Shown here: piece by piece, positions 36,238 to 45,011 of the stretch
Position numbering within the stretch: the stretch's first letter is position 1
How the letters are laid out: the number at the start of each line of letters is the position of its first letter
From: Variovorax sp. YR216
GTDB taxonomy: Bacteria; Pseudomonadota; Gammaproteobacteria; Burkholderiales; Burkholderiaceae_C
Length of the DNA: 64,000 bases
Assembly: GCF_900107745.1 (NCBI RefSeq)
Contig: NZ_FNRO01000018.1
Span: 62,001 to 126,000 of the forward strand
Direction: 5' to 3'
Made by a program: the position numbers and the translations under genes
Notes under the pieces: model-generated
Database searches by the model: none
What the model was told of the DNA's origin: nothing
Seen by the model: only the letters and a program-made list of their open reading frames with translations

Positions 36238-37737
36238 TCAGCTGGCTCGCGACAGGCCCACGAGTTCGCTGAAGCGGCCGCGCTCGGGGGATGCCGGGGG
36301 CCGCTGCACCAGTGGATCGGGCCGGCCGCGCGGGATGTATCGGCCCGTGCCGCGTTCGACCTGCAACGCGTTGTCGCGCACCACGCAGCGCCCGCGGCTG
36401 AAAACCTGCTCCGGCCAGCCTTGGAGCACGCGGCCCTCATAGGGCGTGTAGCCCACGTTGTCGTGCAGCATCGCGGCGCTCACTTCGACGGTGCGCTCGG
36501 GATTCCACAGCACGATGTCGGCATCCGCACCCACGGCGATGGCGCCCTTGCGCGGTGCCAGGCCGTACATGCGCGCATGGTTGGTGGACGTGAGCGCCAC
36601 GAATTCCTCGATGCCCAGCCGCCCCTTCATCACGCCTTCGGAAAACAGCAGCGGCAGGCGCAGCTCGATGCCCGGTACGCCGTTGGCCATTTCCTTGAAG
36701 GTGGTGGCGTCGCCCTTGGGCAGCTTGCCCGAGGCATCGAAGCGGTACGGCGCATGGTCCGACGAGTAGACGCCGAGCGTGCCGTCTTTCAGGCCGGCCC
36801 ATACCGCCTCTTGCGAATCGGCGTCGCGCGGCGGCGGGCTGCAGCAGAACTTGGCGCCTTCCATGCCGGGCCTGTCGCTGTCGGCAGCTTCCAGGAACAG
36901 GTACTGCGGGCAGCTCTCGGCGTACACGGCCGCGCCCAGGCGGCGCGCGTTGCGGATGACGTCCACCGTCTCGCGACCCGCCACATGCACGATCAGTACC
37001 GGCACGTCGGCCAGCCGCGCGAGCGCGATCGCGCGGTGGGTGGCCTCCGACTCGGCCAGCGCATCGTGCGCCACCGCATGGAACTTCGGCGCCACGTTGC
37101 CACGCTCGAGCAGGCGGTGCGCGATCCAGCGGATCATGTCGTGGTTCTCGGCGTGCATCATGACGAGCGCGCCTTCCTCGCCTGCCACGGACATGACTTC
37201 CAGCAGTTGGTAGTCGTCGAGCTTGAGCTTGTCGTAGGTCATGTAGACCTTGAGCGAGGTGATGCCGTCGCGGATCACCTTCGGCAGGTGCTCGCGCAAC
37301 GCGGTCTCGTCGGGGTTGGTCAGGATCAGGTGAAAGCCGTAGTCGATCACCGCTTTCTCGCGCGCCAGCCGGCCATAGGCGGCCACCACGTCGGGAATGC
37401 TGTCGGCGCGGTGCTGCGCCGCGAACGAAAGGATGGTGGTGGTCCCGCCGAACGCCGCAGAGACGGTGCCCGAATAGAAATCGTCGGCGCACATCACGCC
37501 CATGCCCGAGAGCTGTTCGATGTGGCAGTGGCTGTCGATGCCGCCGGGCAACACCCAGCGGCCCGCAGCGTCGACGTCGCGCGTGCCCGGCCGCAGATTG
37601 GGCGCGATCTGCACGATCACGCCGTCGTTGATGCCGATGTCGGCATGGAAGGTCGCGTCGGCATTGCTGATGCGGCCGCCGCGGATGGTGAGGTCGAAGA
37701 GACCGTCGGAAGAAGGGTGCAGAGGTTTGTCGGTCAT
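36238..37737 (-). CDS. Dihydropyrimidinase / hydantoinase
   Basis: A 499-residue cyclic amidohydrolase that would open a hydantoin or dihydropyrimidine ring to the N-carbamoyl amino acid. The binuclear metal site is visible: His70 and His72 in GGIDSHCHIE, the carboxylated lysine Lys163 in SLKVYMTY, His in MMHAEN, His in IVHVAGRE and Asp in SSDHAPY. Length fits the family. It sits 13 bp after the SDR gene and before a complete amino-acid importer; a racemase-like gene lies on the divergent strand at 39781. No N-carbamoylase gene is seen in the window. Confidence 0.92.
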   Translation of the reverse strand: MTDKPLHPSSDGLFDLTIRGGRISNADATFHADIGINDGVIVQIAPNLRPGTRDVDAAGRWVLPGGIDSHCHIEQLSGMGVMCADDFYSGTVSAAFGGTTTILSFAAQHRADSIPDVVAAYGRLAREKAVIDYGFHLILTNPDETALREHLPKVIRDGITSLKVYMTYDKLKLDDYQLLEVMSVAGEEGALVMMHAENHDMIRWIAHRLLERGNVAPKFHAVAHDALAESEATHRAIALARLADVPVLIVHVAGRETVDVIRNARRLGAAVYAESCPQYLFLEAADSDRPGMEGAKFCCSPPPRDADSQEAVWAGLKDGTLGVYSSDHAPYRFDASGKLPKGDATTFKEMANGVPGIELRLPLLFSEGVMKGRLGIEEFVALTSTNHARMYGLAPRKGAIAVGADADIVLWNPERTVEVSAAMLHDNVGYTPYEGRVLQGWPEQVFSRGRCVVRDNALQVERGTGRYIPRGRPDPLVQRPPASPERGRFSELVGLSRAS

Positions 37738-37750
37738 GCCAGTGTCATGG

Positions 37751-38530
37751 CTAAAAGGTGCCCGGGTACGAACCGCCGTCGAGCAGCAGGTTCTGTGCCG
37801 TGATGAAGCCCGCCTGCGCACTGCAGAGAAAGGCGCAGGCGTCGCCGAATTCATGCGGCAGGCCGAAGCGGCCGGCCGGGTTCGCCGCGCGGCGGCGGGC
37901 CAGCACTTCATCCGGATCCCTGCCCTGGTCCTTCGCCCATTGGTGCGCGGTTTCCAGCAGGCGGTCGGTCTCGAAGGGGCCGGGCAGCAGGTTGTTGATG
38001 GTGACGTTGTGCGCCACGTACTGGCGTGCCAGTCCGGCCACGAAACCGGTCAACCCGGAACGCGCGCCGTTTGACAGGCCGAGGATGTCGATCGGCGCCT
38101 TCACGGCCGCCGAGGTGATGTTGACGATGCGTCCGAAGCGGCGCCGGGCCATGCCGTCGATCGTGGCGCGGATCATTTCGATGGGCGCGAGCATGTTGGC
38201 ATCGAGCGCGGCCATCCAGGTCTCGCGGTTCCAGTCGCGGAAGTGGCCCGGCTTGGGTCCGCCGGCGTTGGTCACGAGGATGTCGGGCGCGGGATGTGCG
38301 GCCAGCGCGGCCTCGCGCCCCACTGCGGTCGTGATGTCGGCCACCACCGCGTGCACCTGCACGCCGCTCGTTCGCCGGATGTGCGCAGCGGTTTCCTCCA
38401 GGGCGTCGCGGCCCCGAGCGACCAGCGTGAGGCTCACGCCCTCACCGGCCAGCGAGACCGCGCAGGCGCGGCCGAGTCCGCGGCTCGATGCACAGACCAG
38501 GGCGTGCCGGCCCTCCAGACCCAGCTTCAC
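37751..38530 (-). CDS. SDR-family oxidoreductase lacking the YxxxK motif
   Basis: A 259-residue short-chain dehydrogenase fold protein. The cofactor loop CASSRGLGRACA, VTNAGGPKPG and NITSAAVKAPIDILGL are clear. Where classical SDRs have YxxxK, this one reads LSNGARSG. The same region is altered in the SDR at 41924-42709 (LSNALRM). This matches a known branch of BKR-like SDRs whose catalytic residues differ. It is the first gene of the hydantoinase/importer operon. Activity is uncertain. Confidence 0.88.
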   Translation of the reverse strand: MKLGLEGRHALVCASSRGLGRACAVSLAGEGVSLTLVARGRDALEETAAHIRRTSGVQVHAVVADITTAVGREAALAAHPAPDILVTNAGGPKPGHFRDWNRETWMAALDANMLAPIEMIRATIDGMARRRFGRIVNITSAAVKAPIDILGLSNGARSGLTGFVAGLARQYVAHNVTINNLLPGPFETDRLLETAHQWAKDQGRDPDEVLARRRAANPAGRFGLPHEFGDACAFLCSAQAGFITAQNLLLDGGSYPGTF

Positions 38531-38715
38531 TGGCTTGCTCCCCGGGCCGGTTGCGGACGCCGGGCGAACCGGCGATTTTCAGTCGGAAGAAGGCGGGCGA
38601 CAGGGGCTGTGCGGATCGCGGCGGAGGGCATGGAATGCGCGTCGGAATGGCGTTTTGTTGCGGCCCATTATTCCGACGCCGACCTGCCATGTCGTGTGAC
38701 AGTTTGAGTGCCGTC

Positions 38716-38732
38716 CTTAACTTGTTGTTAAG
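38716..38732. promoter_or_regulatory. Palindrome between the LysR gene and the SDR/hydantoinase operon
   Basis: CTTAACTTGTTGTTAAG is a 6-bp inverted repeat with a 5-bp centre (TTAA-N7-TTAA geometry). It lies at the 3' end of the LysR gene and about 185 bp upstream of the SDR start. It may be a LysR box for the hydantoinase operon. Confidence 0.4.
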
Positions 38733-39645
38733 TCCCTTGGGTGGAAACCCGAAAACCCTCCCTCTGCATCACGTTCTGCAGAACCTCCACGAAGGTCTGC
38801 GCCAGTTGCGACATCGGCTCCGTGCGCAACCGCACCAGGGTCGCCTTGAGGACGGGTGCGTTCACCACCGGGCGCACCACGAACTTGCTGGCCGCCCAAC
38901 TGCGCGCCGAGAACTCATCGACCAGCGCGATGCCGGCTCCCGCCTGCACCAGGGCACAGGCGTTCTGCGGCGAGCCGGCCTCGATCGCGGCCCGTACGGT
39001 TTCGCCGCTCGCCTCGAAGAGCGCACCCACCATGGCGCCGAACGGTGAGGCCCGGTCGTAGGAAATCAGCGGAAACGGCAACAGATCGGCCACCGCCAGC
39101 GTGGCCCGTCGGGCGAGCGGATGGTTGTACGGGCAGATACAAATCAGCCGGCCGCTGCCGATCTCTTCCATTTCCAGGTTCGGATGGTTCACCGGGAGGA
39201 TCGAGACGGCCAGATCGGCCTGGCGGTTGAGCAACCTCTCCATCAGCGGCGCATGGCCCAGGTAATGAAAGGTCAGCTTCACCTGCGGGTTGTTGTGCCG
39301 GTACTCGGCCATGGCCATCGGAATGACCATCTGCCCCACGCTGGGGCTGGCGACCAGGTTCAGGATGCCCTCCTGGTGCTCGCTGAGCTCGCGCGCAAGC
39401 TCGTTCACCCTTCTCACGCCGGCGTAGACCTGTTCGACCTCGTGGAAGAGCTTCTTGGCTTCCGGCGTCGCATAGAGCCGGCCCCGGATGCGTTCGAACA
39501 GCGGAAATCCCACACGCGCCTCGGTATGGGAAAGCAGGCGGCTCACCGCCGGTTGGGACACGAAAAGCAGTTGCGAGGCCCCGCGGATGGAGCCCGTGAT
39601 CATGACTGCGCGGAAGACCTCGATCTGCCTCAGATTGAATGACAT
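38728..39645 (-). CDS. LysR-family regulator of the hydantoin-type region (OccR/NocR-like)
   Basis: A 305-residue LysR regulator. The HTH (GSIRGASQLLFVSQPAVSRLLSHTE) spans about residues 18-42. The effector domain has GILNLVASPSVGQMVIPMAM and CALVQAGAGIALVDEFSA, as in opine/amino-acid catabolic regulators. It lies between the minus-strand hydantoinase operon and the divergent racemase operon and could control both. Candidate palindromes flank it at 38716-38732 and 39660-39672. Confidence 0.9.
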   Translation of the reverse strand: MSFNLRQIEVFRAVMITGSIRGASQLLFVSQPAVSRLLSHTEARVGFPLFERIRGRLYATPEAKKLFHEVEQVYAGVRRVNELARELSEHQEGILNLVASPSVGQMVIPMAMAEYRHNNPQVKLTFHYLGHAPLMERLLNRQADLAVSILPVNHPNLEMEEIGSGRLICICPYNHPLARRATLAVADLLPFPLISYDRASPFGAMVGALFEASGETVRAAIEAGSPQNACALVQAGAGIALVDEFSARSWAASKFVVRPVVNAPVLKATLVRLRTEPMSQLAQTFVEVLQNVMQREGFRVSTQGT

Positions 39646-39659
39646 GGGGGGAGATGAAA

Positions 39660-39672
39660 TAACACGGTGTTA
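39660..39672. promoter_or_regulatory. Palindrome in the LysR/racemase divergent promoter
   Basis: TAACACGGTGTTA, a 6-bp inverted repeat with a single central base, lies 15 bp upstream of the LysR start in the 135-bp divergent spacer. It is a candidate autoregulatory or shared operator. Confidence 0.4.
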
Positions 39673-39780
39673 ATCATGACGCATGAATTGGCAAGTGTGA
39701 AACCGCCGATGCACTCCTAAACTGCGAGCCCTCGGCGCCCCCCTGCCGGGTCAAGCAGTTCCAAGGTTCACCAGGCCGCC

Positions 39781-40437
39781 ATGAAGACCCTCTACGTCAT
39801 CAACCCCAACAGCAGTGAAGCCGTCACGGCCGGCATCGACGCCGCCATGGCGCCGCTGCGCCGCCCCGATGGCCCGCGCATCGAATGCGTGACGCTGGCC
39901 GACGGTCCGCCCGGCGTGCAGACGCAGCACGACGTCGACCGCGCGGCGCTGTCGGTGCAGCGCTTCGCGCAGGAACACCAGAGTGATGCGGCAGGCTTCG
40001 TCACCGCCTGCTTCAGCGATCCGGGGCTGCACATGCTGCGCGAAATGAAGGGCGTGCTTTCATTCGGCATCAGCGAATGCGCCGCACTGACGGCGCTCAC
40101 GCTCGGCCAGCGCTTCGGCGTCATTGCGATCCTGCAAGGCTCCATCGGCCGTCACTGGCGGACATGGGGCGCCATGGGCATCACGCAGCGCGTGGCGGGC
40201 GAAGCGGCCATCGGACGCACTGTGTCCGAGCTGTCCGACCAGACCGCAACGCTCACCGCCATGGTCGATGCGGGCAAGCGCCTGCGCGACGAGAACGGCG
40301 CCAACGTGCTGGTGATGGGCTGCGCGGGCATGGCCCCTTTCCGTGCGCCCTTGCACGAAGCGACGGGCCTTCCGGTGGTCGAGCCGACGCAGGCCGCCGT
40401 TTCCATGGCCCTCGGCCGAATTCAACTGGGCTGGTGA
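39781..40437 (+). CDS. Hydantoin racemase-like Asp/Glu racemase superfamily protein
   Basis: A 218-residue protein of the Asp/Glu/hydantoin racemase superfamily. The N-terminal YVINPNSSEAVTAGID is typical of hydantoin racemases. The paired catalytic cysteines are Cys77 in VTACFSDPG and Cys181 in VMGCAGMA. It begins the plus-strand operon divergent from the LysR gene. With the hydantoinase nearby it suggests conversion of both enantiomers of a 5-substituted hydantoin. Maleate isomerase-like activity is an alternative within the superfamily. Confidence 0.87.
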   Translation: MKTLYVINPNSSEAVTAGIDAAMAPLRRPDGPRIECVTLADGPPGVQTQHDVDRAALSVQRFAQEHQSDAAGFVTACFSDPGLHMLREMKGVLSFGISECAALTALTLGQRFGVIAILQGSIGRHWRTWGAMGITQRVAGEAAIGRTVSELSDQTATLTAMVDAGKRLRDENGANVLVMGCAGMAPFRAPLHEATGLPVVEPTQAAVSMALGRIQLGW

Positions 40438-40444
40438 CACACAC

Positions 40445-41863
40445 ATGATGGGCAACATGCATCCCGAACTCCTCAAACGCCTGCGGGCCGCCGTCGGCGA
40501 CGCCGGACTCGTCAGCGACCCCGAGGCCAAGGCCGCCTACGAAACCGACTGGCTCAAGAAATGGACCGGCCGCAGCAGCATCGTCGTGCGACCGGCCGAC
40601 ACCGCGCAGACCGCCGAGGTCATGCGGATCTGCCACGAGACCCACACGCCGGTGGTGACGCAGGGCGGCAACACCGGCATGAGCGGTGGCGCCACGCCGG
40701 ACGGCAGCGGCGCTCAGGTCGTGCTGAGCACGGTCCGGATGAATTCGATCCGGGCGATCGATCCGCTCAACAACACGCTCACCGCCGAAGCCGGCGTGCT
40801 GCTCGCCCACATCCAGGCCGCGGCGCAGGAGGTGGACCGCTTCTTCCCGCTGAGCCTGGGTTCGGAAGGCAGTTGCACCATCGGCGGCAACCTGGCCACC
40901 AATGCCGGCGGTATCGCGGTACTGCGCTACGGCAATGCGCGCGAGTTGGCGCTGGGCCTGGAAGTGGTGCTGCCCGACGGGCGCATCTGGAACGGCATGC
41001 GCGCACTGCGCAAGGACAACACCGGCTTCGACCTGCGCGACCTGTTCATTGGCTCCGAAGGGACATTGGGCGTCATCACGGCCGCGGTGCTCAAGCTGCA
41101 TCCGCGTCCACTGGCACGCGCCACGGCCTGGGTGGGCGCGCAGGACATCGACGCACTGGTCCGCCTGCTCGCGCAGCTGCGCGCCGCCTGTGGCGAGCGG
41201 CTGGTGGCTTTCGAGATGCTGTCGGCCGAATCGCTGGAGCTCATCCTCGAGCATGTGAGCGACGTTCGCGCACCGCTGGGTTCGGCGCACGCGTTCCATG
41301 CACTCATCGAACTGGCGGACACGCAGGTCGAAGGCCTGCCGGAGCTGCTCGAGGCCAGCCTCGGCGATGCGCTGGAGCACGCGCTGATCGACGACGTCGC
41401 GGTGAGCGTGAGCGGTGCCCAGACGCAGGCCTTCTGGAGGATCCGCGAGGGCATCTCGCAGGCCCAGATGCGCGCAGGCAAGGCAGTGAAGCACGACATC
41501 GCACTGCCGATCTCGGCCATTGCCGCGTTCGCGCGCGAAGCCGACGCCGCCCTGCGCAACGCACTGCCCGGCGTGCGGATCATCAACTTCGGGCACCTGG
41601 GCGACGGCAACCTCCACTACAACGTGCTGCTGCCGCTCGACACCTCGCCGGATGAACTCGCGGCCACCACTGCGCGGCTGAATCGCATCGTGCACGACAT
41701 CGTCGCGGCGGCCAACGGCAGCATCAGCGCCGAGCACGGCGTGGGGCAGTTGCGGCGCGACGAGCTGCGGCACTACAAGTCGGAGGTCGAATTCGACCTG
41801 ATGATGCGCATCAAGCAGTCGCTCGACCCGAACCAGATCATGAATCCCGGCAAGCTGATCTGA
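40445..41863 (+). CDS. FAD-linked 2-hydroxyacid dehydrogenase (GlcD/D2HGDH family)
   Basis: A 472-residue flavoprotein of the VAO/PCMH fold that oxidises 2-hydroxyacids such as D-lactate, glycolate or D-2-hydroxyglutarate. The FAD-binding part has VTQGGNTGMSGGATPD, LGSEGSCTIGGNLATNAGG and GSEGTLGVITAAVLKL. The C-terminal FAD-oxidase domain has FGHLGDGNLHYNV, EHGVGQLRRDEL and LDPNQIMNPGKLI. It lies 7 bp after the racemase-like gene. It probably oxidises a 2-hydroxyacid formed in the pathway. Confidence 0.92.
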   Translation: MMGNMHPELLKRLRAAVGDAGLVSDPEAKAAYETDWLKKWTGRSSIVVRPADTAQTAEVMRICHETHTPVVTQGGNTGMSGGATPDGSGAQVVLSTVRMNSIRAIDPLNNTLTAEAGVLLAHIQAAAQEVDRFFPLSLGSEGSCTIGGNLATNAGGIAVLRYGNARELALGLEVVLPDGRIWNGMRALRKDNTGFDLRDLFIGSEGTLGVITAAVLKLHPRPLARATAWVGAQDIDALVRLLAQLRAACGERLVAFEMLSAESLELILEHVSDVRAPLGSAHAFHALIELADTQVEGLPELLEASLGDALEHALIDDVAVSVSGAQTQAFWRIREGISQAQMRAGKAVKHDIALPISAIAAFAREADAALRNALPGVRIINFGHLGDGNLHYNVLLPLDTSPDELAATTARLNRIVHDIVAAANGSISAEHGVGQLRRDELRHYKSEVEFDLMMRIKQSLDPNQIMNPGKLI

Positions 41864-41923
41864 GCCGGTCGGCCTTCTCTTTCCTTCGTCTTCATTGCTC
41901 TTCAAAACCCAAAGGACACATCC

Positions 41924-42709
41924 ATGGATCTCGGACTCTCGGGGCGAACCGCGCTGGTGCTGGGCGCCGGCGGCGGCCTGGGCGGCGCCATTGCGCGCAC
42001 GCTGGCACGCGAGGGCGCGCGCGTGGCGCTGGCCGACATCGACCTTGCCGCCGCCAGCGCCGCAGCCGGGCAGATCGCCAAGGAAGGCGGCACCGCCATC
42101 GCCCTGCAGTGGGACCTGGCCGACCTGTCGGTGATCGACCCGAACATCGCGCGCATCGAGAAGGAACTCGGCCCTGTGGATGTGCTCGTCAACAACACCG
42201 GCGGCCCGCCGCCCACGCCTGTCTCGGGCCAGACCAGCGAGCTCTGGAGCAGGCATTTCCAGAGCATGGTGATGTCCGTCATCGCCATCACCGATCGCGT
42301 GCTGCCCGGCATGCGGGAACGCAAATTCGGCCGCATCGTCACCAGCACGTCGTCGGGCGTCGTCGCGCCGATCGCGAACCTGGGCCTGTCGAATGCGTTG
42401 CGGATGACGCTGCTGGGCTGGTCCAAGACACTTGCGCGCGAGGTTGGCAAGGACGGGATCACCTGCAACATCGTGCTGCCGGGCCGCGTGGCCACCGGTC
42501 GCATCAAGTTCCTCGATGAGCAGAAGGCCAAGCGCGAGAACCGCGCAGTGGAAGACGTGACCAGCGAAAGCACCGCCAGCATCCCCGTCGGCCGCTATGG
42601 CGACCCGCAGGAATATGCCGATGTGGTGGCCTTTCTTGCGAGCCGCAATGCGTCGTACGTGACCGGCTCCGTCGTTCGCGTGGACGGCGGCCTGCTCGCC
42701 AACGTCTGA
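41924..42709 (+). CDS. SDR-family oxidoreductase lacking the YxxxK motif
   Basis: A 261-residue short-chain dehydrogenase fold protein. The nucleotide loop is VLGAGGGLGGAIA, then LADIDLA, VNNTGGPPP and TSTSSGVVAPIANLG. The catalytic region reads LSNALRM instead of YxxxK. The C-terminus YVTGSVVRVDGGLLANV is normal for BKR-like SDRs. It resembles the other YxxxK-less SDR at 37751-38530, including the VNNTGGPP/VTNAGGPK loop. It lies 60 bp after the flavoprotein gene and 5 bp before the GST gene. Confidence 0.88.
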   Translation: MDLGLSGRTALVLGAGGGLGGAIARTLAREGARVALADIDLAAASAAAGQIAKEGGTAIALQWDLADLSVIDPNIARIEKELGPVDVLVNNTGGPPPTPVSGQTSELWSRHFQSMVMSVIAITDRVLPGMRERKFGRIVTSTSSGVVAPIANLGLSNALRMTLLGWSKTLAREVGKDGITCNIVLPGRVATGRIKFLDEQKAKRENRAVEDVTSESTASIPVGRYGDPQEYADVVAFLASRNASYVTGSVVRVDGGLLANV

Positions 42710-42714
42710 ACACC

Positions 42715-43320
42715 ATGCGCGTGCTTCGCACTTCCCCTGCCTCGCCCTTCGGTCGCAAAGTGCGCATGGCGATCGACGCGGTGGGCCTCACGCACGACGT
42801 GCGCATCGTCGCCGCGGACACCACCGACCCGGCCGACGACCTGCGCCAGCAGAACCCGCTCGGCAAGATCCCCACGCTGCTTCTCGAGAACGGCGAAGCG
42901 CTGTTCGATTCCCGCGTCATCGTGGAATACCTCGACGCGCTGGACGGCCGCGGGATCCTCGTGCCGCACGGCACCGAAAGACGCATCGCCGTGCTGCGGC
43001 AGCAGGCGCTGGCCGATGGTCTGCTCGACGCGGCGCTGCTGCAGGTGTATGAACGGCGCTTCCGCCCGGAGACGCACCAGCTCGCGTCCTGGGTGGCGCA
43101 TCAGCAGGGCAAGGTCGAACGCGCCCTGGATGCGCTGTCCGCTCGCCTTCCCGACGCGTTTGCCCCCGGCCCGAACATCGGCGAGATCGCAACGGCGGCG
43201 GCGCTGGGCTACCTGGATTTCCGATTCGAAGGCCAGTGGCGCGCGACGCATCCGCTTCTTGTTCAATGGCTGGGCGACTTCGCGAGGCGGGTCCCCATGT
43301 TCGATCGCACGGCGCCCTGA
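42715..43320 (+). CDS. Glutathione S-transferase family protein
   Basis: A 201-residue GST with an N-terminal thioredoxin-like domain (SPASPFGRKVRMAIDAVGL, NPLGKIPTLLLENGEALFDSRVIVEYLD) and an all-helical C-terminal domain containing GEIATAAALGYLDFR. The Ser in the SPxSPFGRKV loop is the likely thiol-activating residue. It ends the racemase operon. Its role may be isomerisation or removal of a reactive intermediate. Confidence 0.9.
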   Translation: MRVLRTSPASPFGRKVRMAIDAVGLTHDVRIVAADTTDPADDLRQQNPLGKIPTLLLENGEALFDSRVIVEYLDALDGRGILVPHGTERRIAVLRQQALADGLLDAALLQVYERRFRPETHQLASWVAHQQGKVERALDALSARLPDAFAPGPNIGEIATAAALGYLDFRFEGQWRATHPLLVQWLGDFARRVPMFDRTAP

Positions 43321-43331
43321 GGGGCAGGCAT

Positions 43332-44315
43332 TCAGTTCCCCTGCTTCGCCGCATCCTGCTTCATGCGCAGCGCGGTTTCGACCACCACGCGACGCAGCGA
43401 TTGCACCGTGGGGTGTGCTTCCACTTCCTTCAGCGTGAAGAAGCTGACGGGCGGCAGGTTCCAGTTGAGCCGATAGGGGAGCGCAGCCCATTGGGATGAA
43501 CGCTCCATCTCGACCATCACGTCGCGCGCGAAGATGGTGACGGCGTTGGGCTCCTGGCGCAGCACCATCTCGATGCTGCGCAGCGAGGTGGTCTCCAGGA
43601 TCGGCATCGGCGGCTGGACGCCTGCGCCGACGAAGATCGCGTTGTAGGTCCTGCGCATGGGCGTGTTGGGCGGCGGCAGGATCCAGTCGAGCTGCGCGAG
43701 CCGGGCCCAGTCCAGCGGCCCGCGCGAGAGGCGCTTGACGTTCTTCGCGCCGACCACGAGGCAGGGCTCCTGCTCGTAGATGGCCTGCTGCACCAGGCCG
43801 CTGGCCTCGCCGTCGTACGAGCGGCCGATCGCGCAGTCGATCTCGCGTGCGAGCAGGCTCGCGACCAGCTCGTCCGTGGTCCCCTCGCGCGACATCACCG
43901 AGATGCGCGGCGTGCGGTCGAGCAGGTGGGTCAGCGCGGCTGCCAGCAGCTGCTGCGGCACCTGCTGGGTCAGGCCCAGCCGAAGGCGACCGCTGCGGCC
44001 CGCTTCCAGCGAGGTGAGCACGCGCGTGGTCGCCTCGAGTTCTGCCAGCCAGCGCCGCGCGCAATGCAGCGCGGCCTCGCCCGCGGGGGTCGGCACAAGC
44101 CCGCGGCTCGTGCGATCGAACAGCTGGCTGCCGAAGATGTCCTCGACCTCGTGCATCGCCTTGGTGATTGCCGGCTGGCTGAGCTGCATCTCGGCCGCCA
44201 CACGCACGAGCGAGCGATGCCGGTCGACGGCCTGCAGCAGGGACAGCTGCCGCAACTTCAGGCGGGAAAGAAGCGCGTGCTGCAGGGCAGCGGCGGGGTC
44301 CTGGACAGTCGGCAA
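43332..44315 (-). CDS. LysR-family regulator (GbpR/PcaQ-like)
   Basis: A 327-residue LysR regulator. The segment LKLRQLSLLQAVDRHRSLVRVAAEMQLSQPAITKAM is typical of the GbpR/PcaQ branch. The effector domain has FDRTSRGLVPTPAGEAAL, ISVMSREGTTDELVASLLAREIDCAIGR and LPPPNTPMR. No ATG gives a full-length protein; translation probably begins at a TTG at 44315. It is divergent from the GAF/VOC/hydrolase/ABC operon and probably regulates it. Confidence 0.87.
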   Translation of the reverse strand: MPTVQDPAAALQHALLSRLKLRQLSLLQAVDRHRSLVRVAAEMQLSQPAITKAMHEVEDIFGSQLFDRTSRGLVPTPAGEAALHCARRWLAELEATTRVLTSLEAGRSGRLRLGLTQQVPQQLLAAALTHLLDRTPRISVMSREGTTDELVASLLAREIDCAIGRSYDGEASGLVQQAIYEQEPCLVVGAKNVKRLSRGPLDWARLAQLDWILPPPNTPMRRTYNAIFVGAGVQPPMPILETTSLRSIEMVLRQEPNAVTIFARDVMVEMERSSQWAALPYRLNWNLPPVSFFTLKEVEAHPTVQSLRRVVVETALRMKQDAAKQGN

Positions 44316-44319
44316 GGCC

Positions 44320-44367
44320 TTAACTCCACGGTTATAGGTGCATGAGAAATTATTTCACTTTTGTGAA
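44320..44367. promoter_or_regulatory. Two palindromes in the LysR/GAF divergent promoter
   Basis: TAAC-N6-GTTA (44321-44334) and TTCAC-TTTT-GTGAA (44354-44367) lie in the 75-bp spacer between the LysR start and the GAF gene start. Both have the size of LysR-type half-site pairs. The AT-rich block around 44345-44370 is probably the promoter. Confidence 0.45.
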
Positions 44368-44390
44368 TTGCGGGTCCTAGACTTTTCTCC

Positions 44391-44993
44391 ATGGACCCGA
44401 TCGACGCACCGACCACCGCAGCCATCACGGCCGACTTCCTGGACGAGCTCGCCGAGGCACGCGGTGCCGACGAAGCGCTGCGGCGAATCGACCTCCAGCG
44501 CCTGCGGATCGCCCGCGGCGGCATCTTCAGCATCCAGCAGAACGTGACGACCGCGCGCGACCCGTCTGGCGAAGTCCGCCTGCGCCGCTTCTATTCGTCC
44601 GAGGGCGGAAGCTTCCCGGTCAACGGCGCAAAGCGCAAGACGCGGACGCCGTGGACCGAATGCCTCTTCGTGCGCAGCCGCGTGTTCGTCGGCGAGGGCG
44701 AGCATGTGCTTGCGCGGACCTTCGACGACTTCGAGCAGATGCGCGCCTACGAGCTGCGCAGCGTGGTCAACGTGCCGATGATGCAGGGGGCGCTCTGCTA
44801 CGCGACCTTCAACGTCTTCGGCACGCGCACCCGCTGGACGCCGGAGGAGATCCTGGGCATCCGGCTGCTCGCGCTCACTGCCTCGCGATGGGTGCCTTCG
44901 ATCCCCGGGCTTTCCTATTCCTTCCCTGAAGCGTCCGCCGCTTCGCCAATCCACGACGAGCGCAACCGCGGCGGCATGGCGTCGGTGCGCTGA
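44391..44993 (+). CDS. GAF-domain-like protein
   Basis: A 200-residue protein whose residues 25-170 have the pattern of a single GAF domain (ARGADEALRRI, RKTRTPWTECLFV, ELRSVVNVPMMQGALCYATFNVF, WTPEEILGIRLLA). There is no output domain, so it may be a stand-alone ligand sensor or a small enzyme using the fold. It is the first gene of the plus-strand operon and lies 18 bp before the VOC gene. Confidence 0.75.
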   Translation: MDPIDAPTTAAITADFLDELAEARGADEALRRIDLQRLRIARGGIFSIQQNVTTARDPSGEVRLRRFYSSEGGSFPVNGAKRKTRTPWTECLFVRSRVFVGEGEHVLARTFDDFEQMRAYELRSVVNVPMMQGALCYATFNVFGTRTRWTPEEILGIRLLALTASRWVPSIPGLSYSFPEASAASPIHDERNRGGMASVR

Positions 44994-45011
44994 ACTGAAA
45001 AGGGGAATGCG

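Noticed and set aside
41924-42709. Reading the SDR as a classical 3-oxoacyl-ACP reductase
   Set aside because: The YxxxK catalytic pair is absent and the context is catabolic, so that specific name is not supported.
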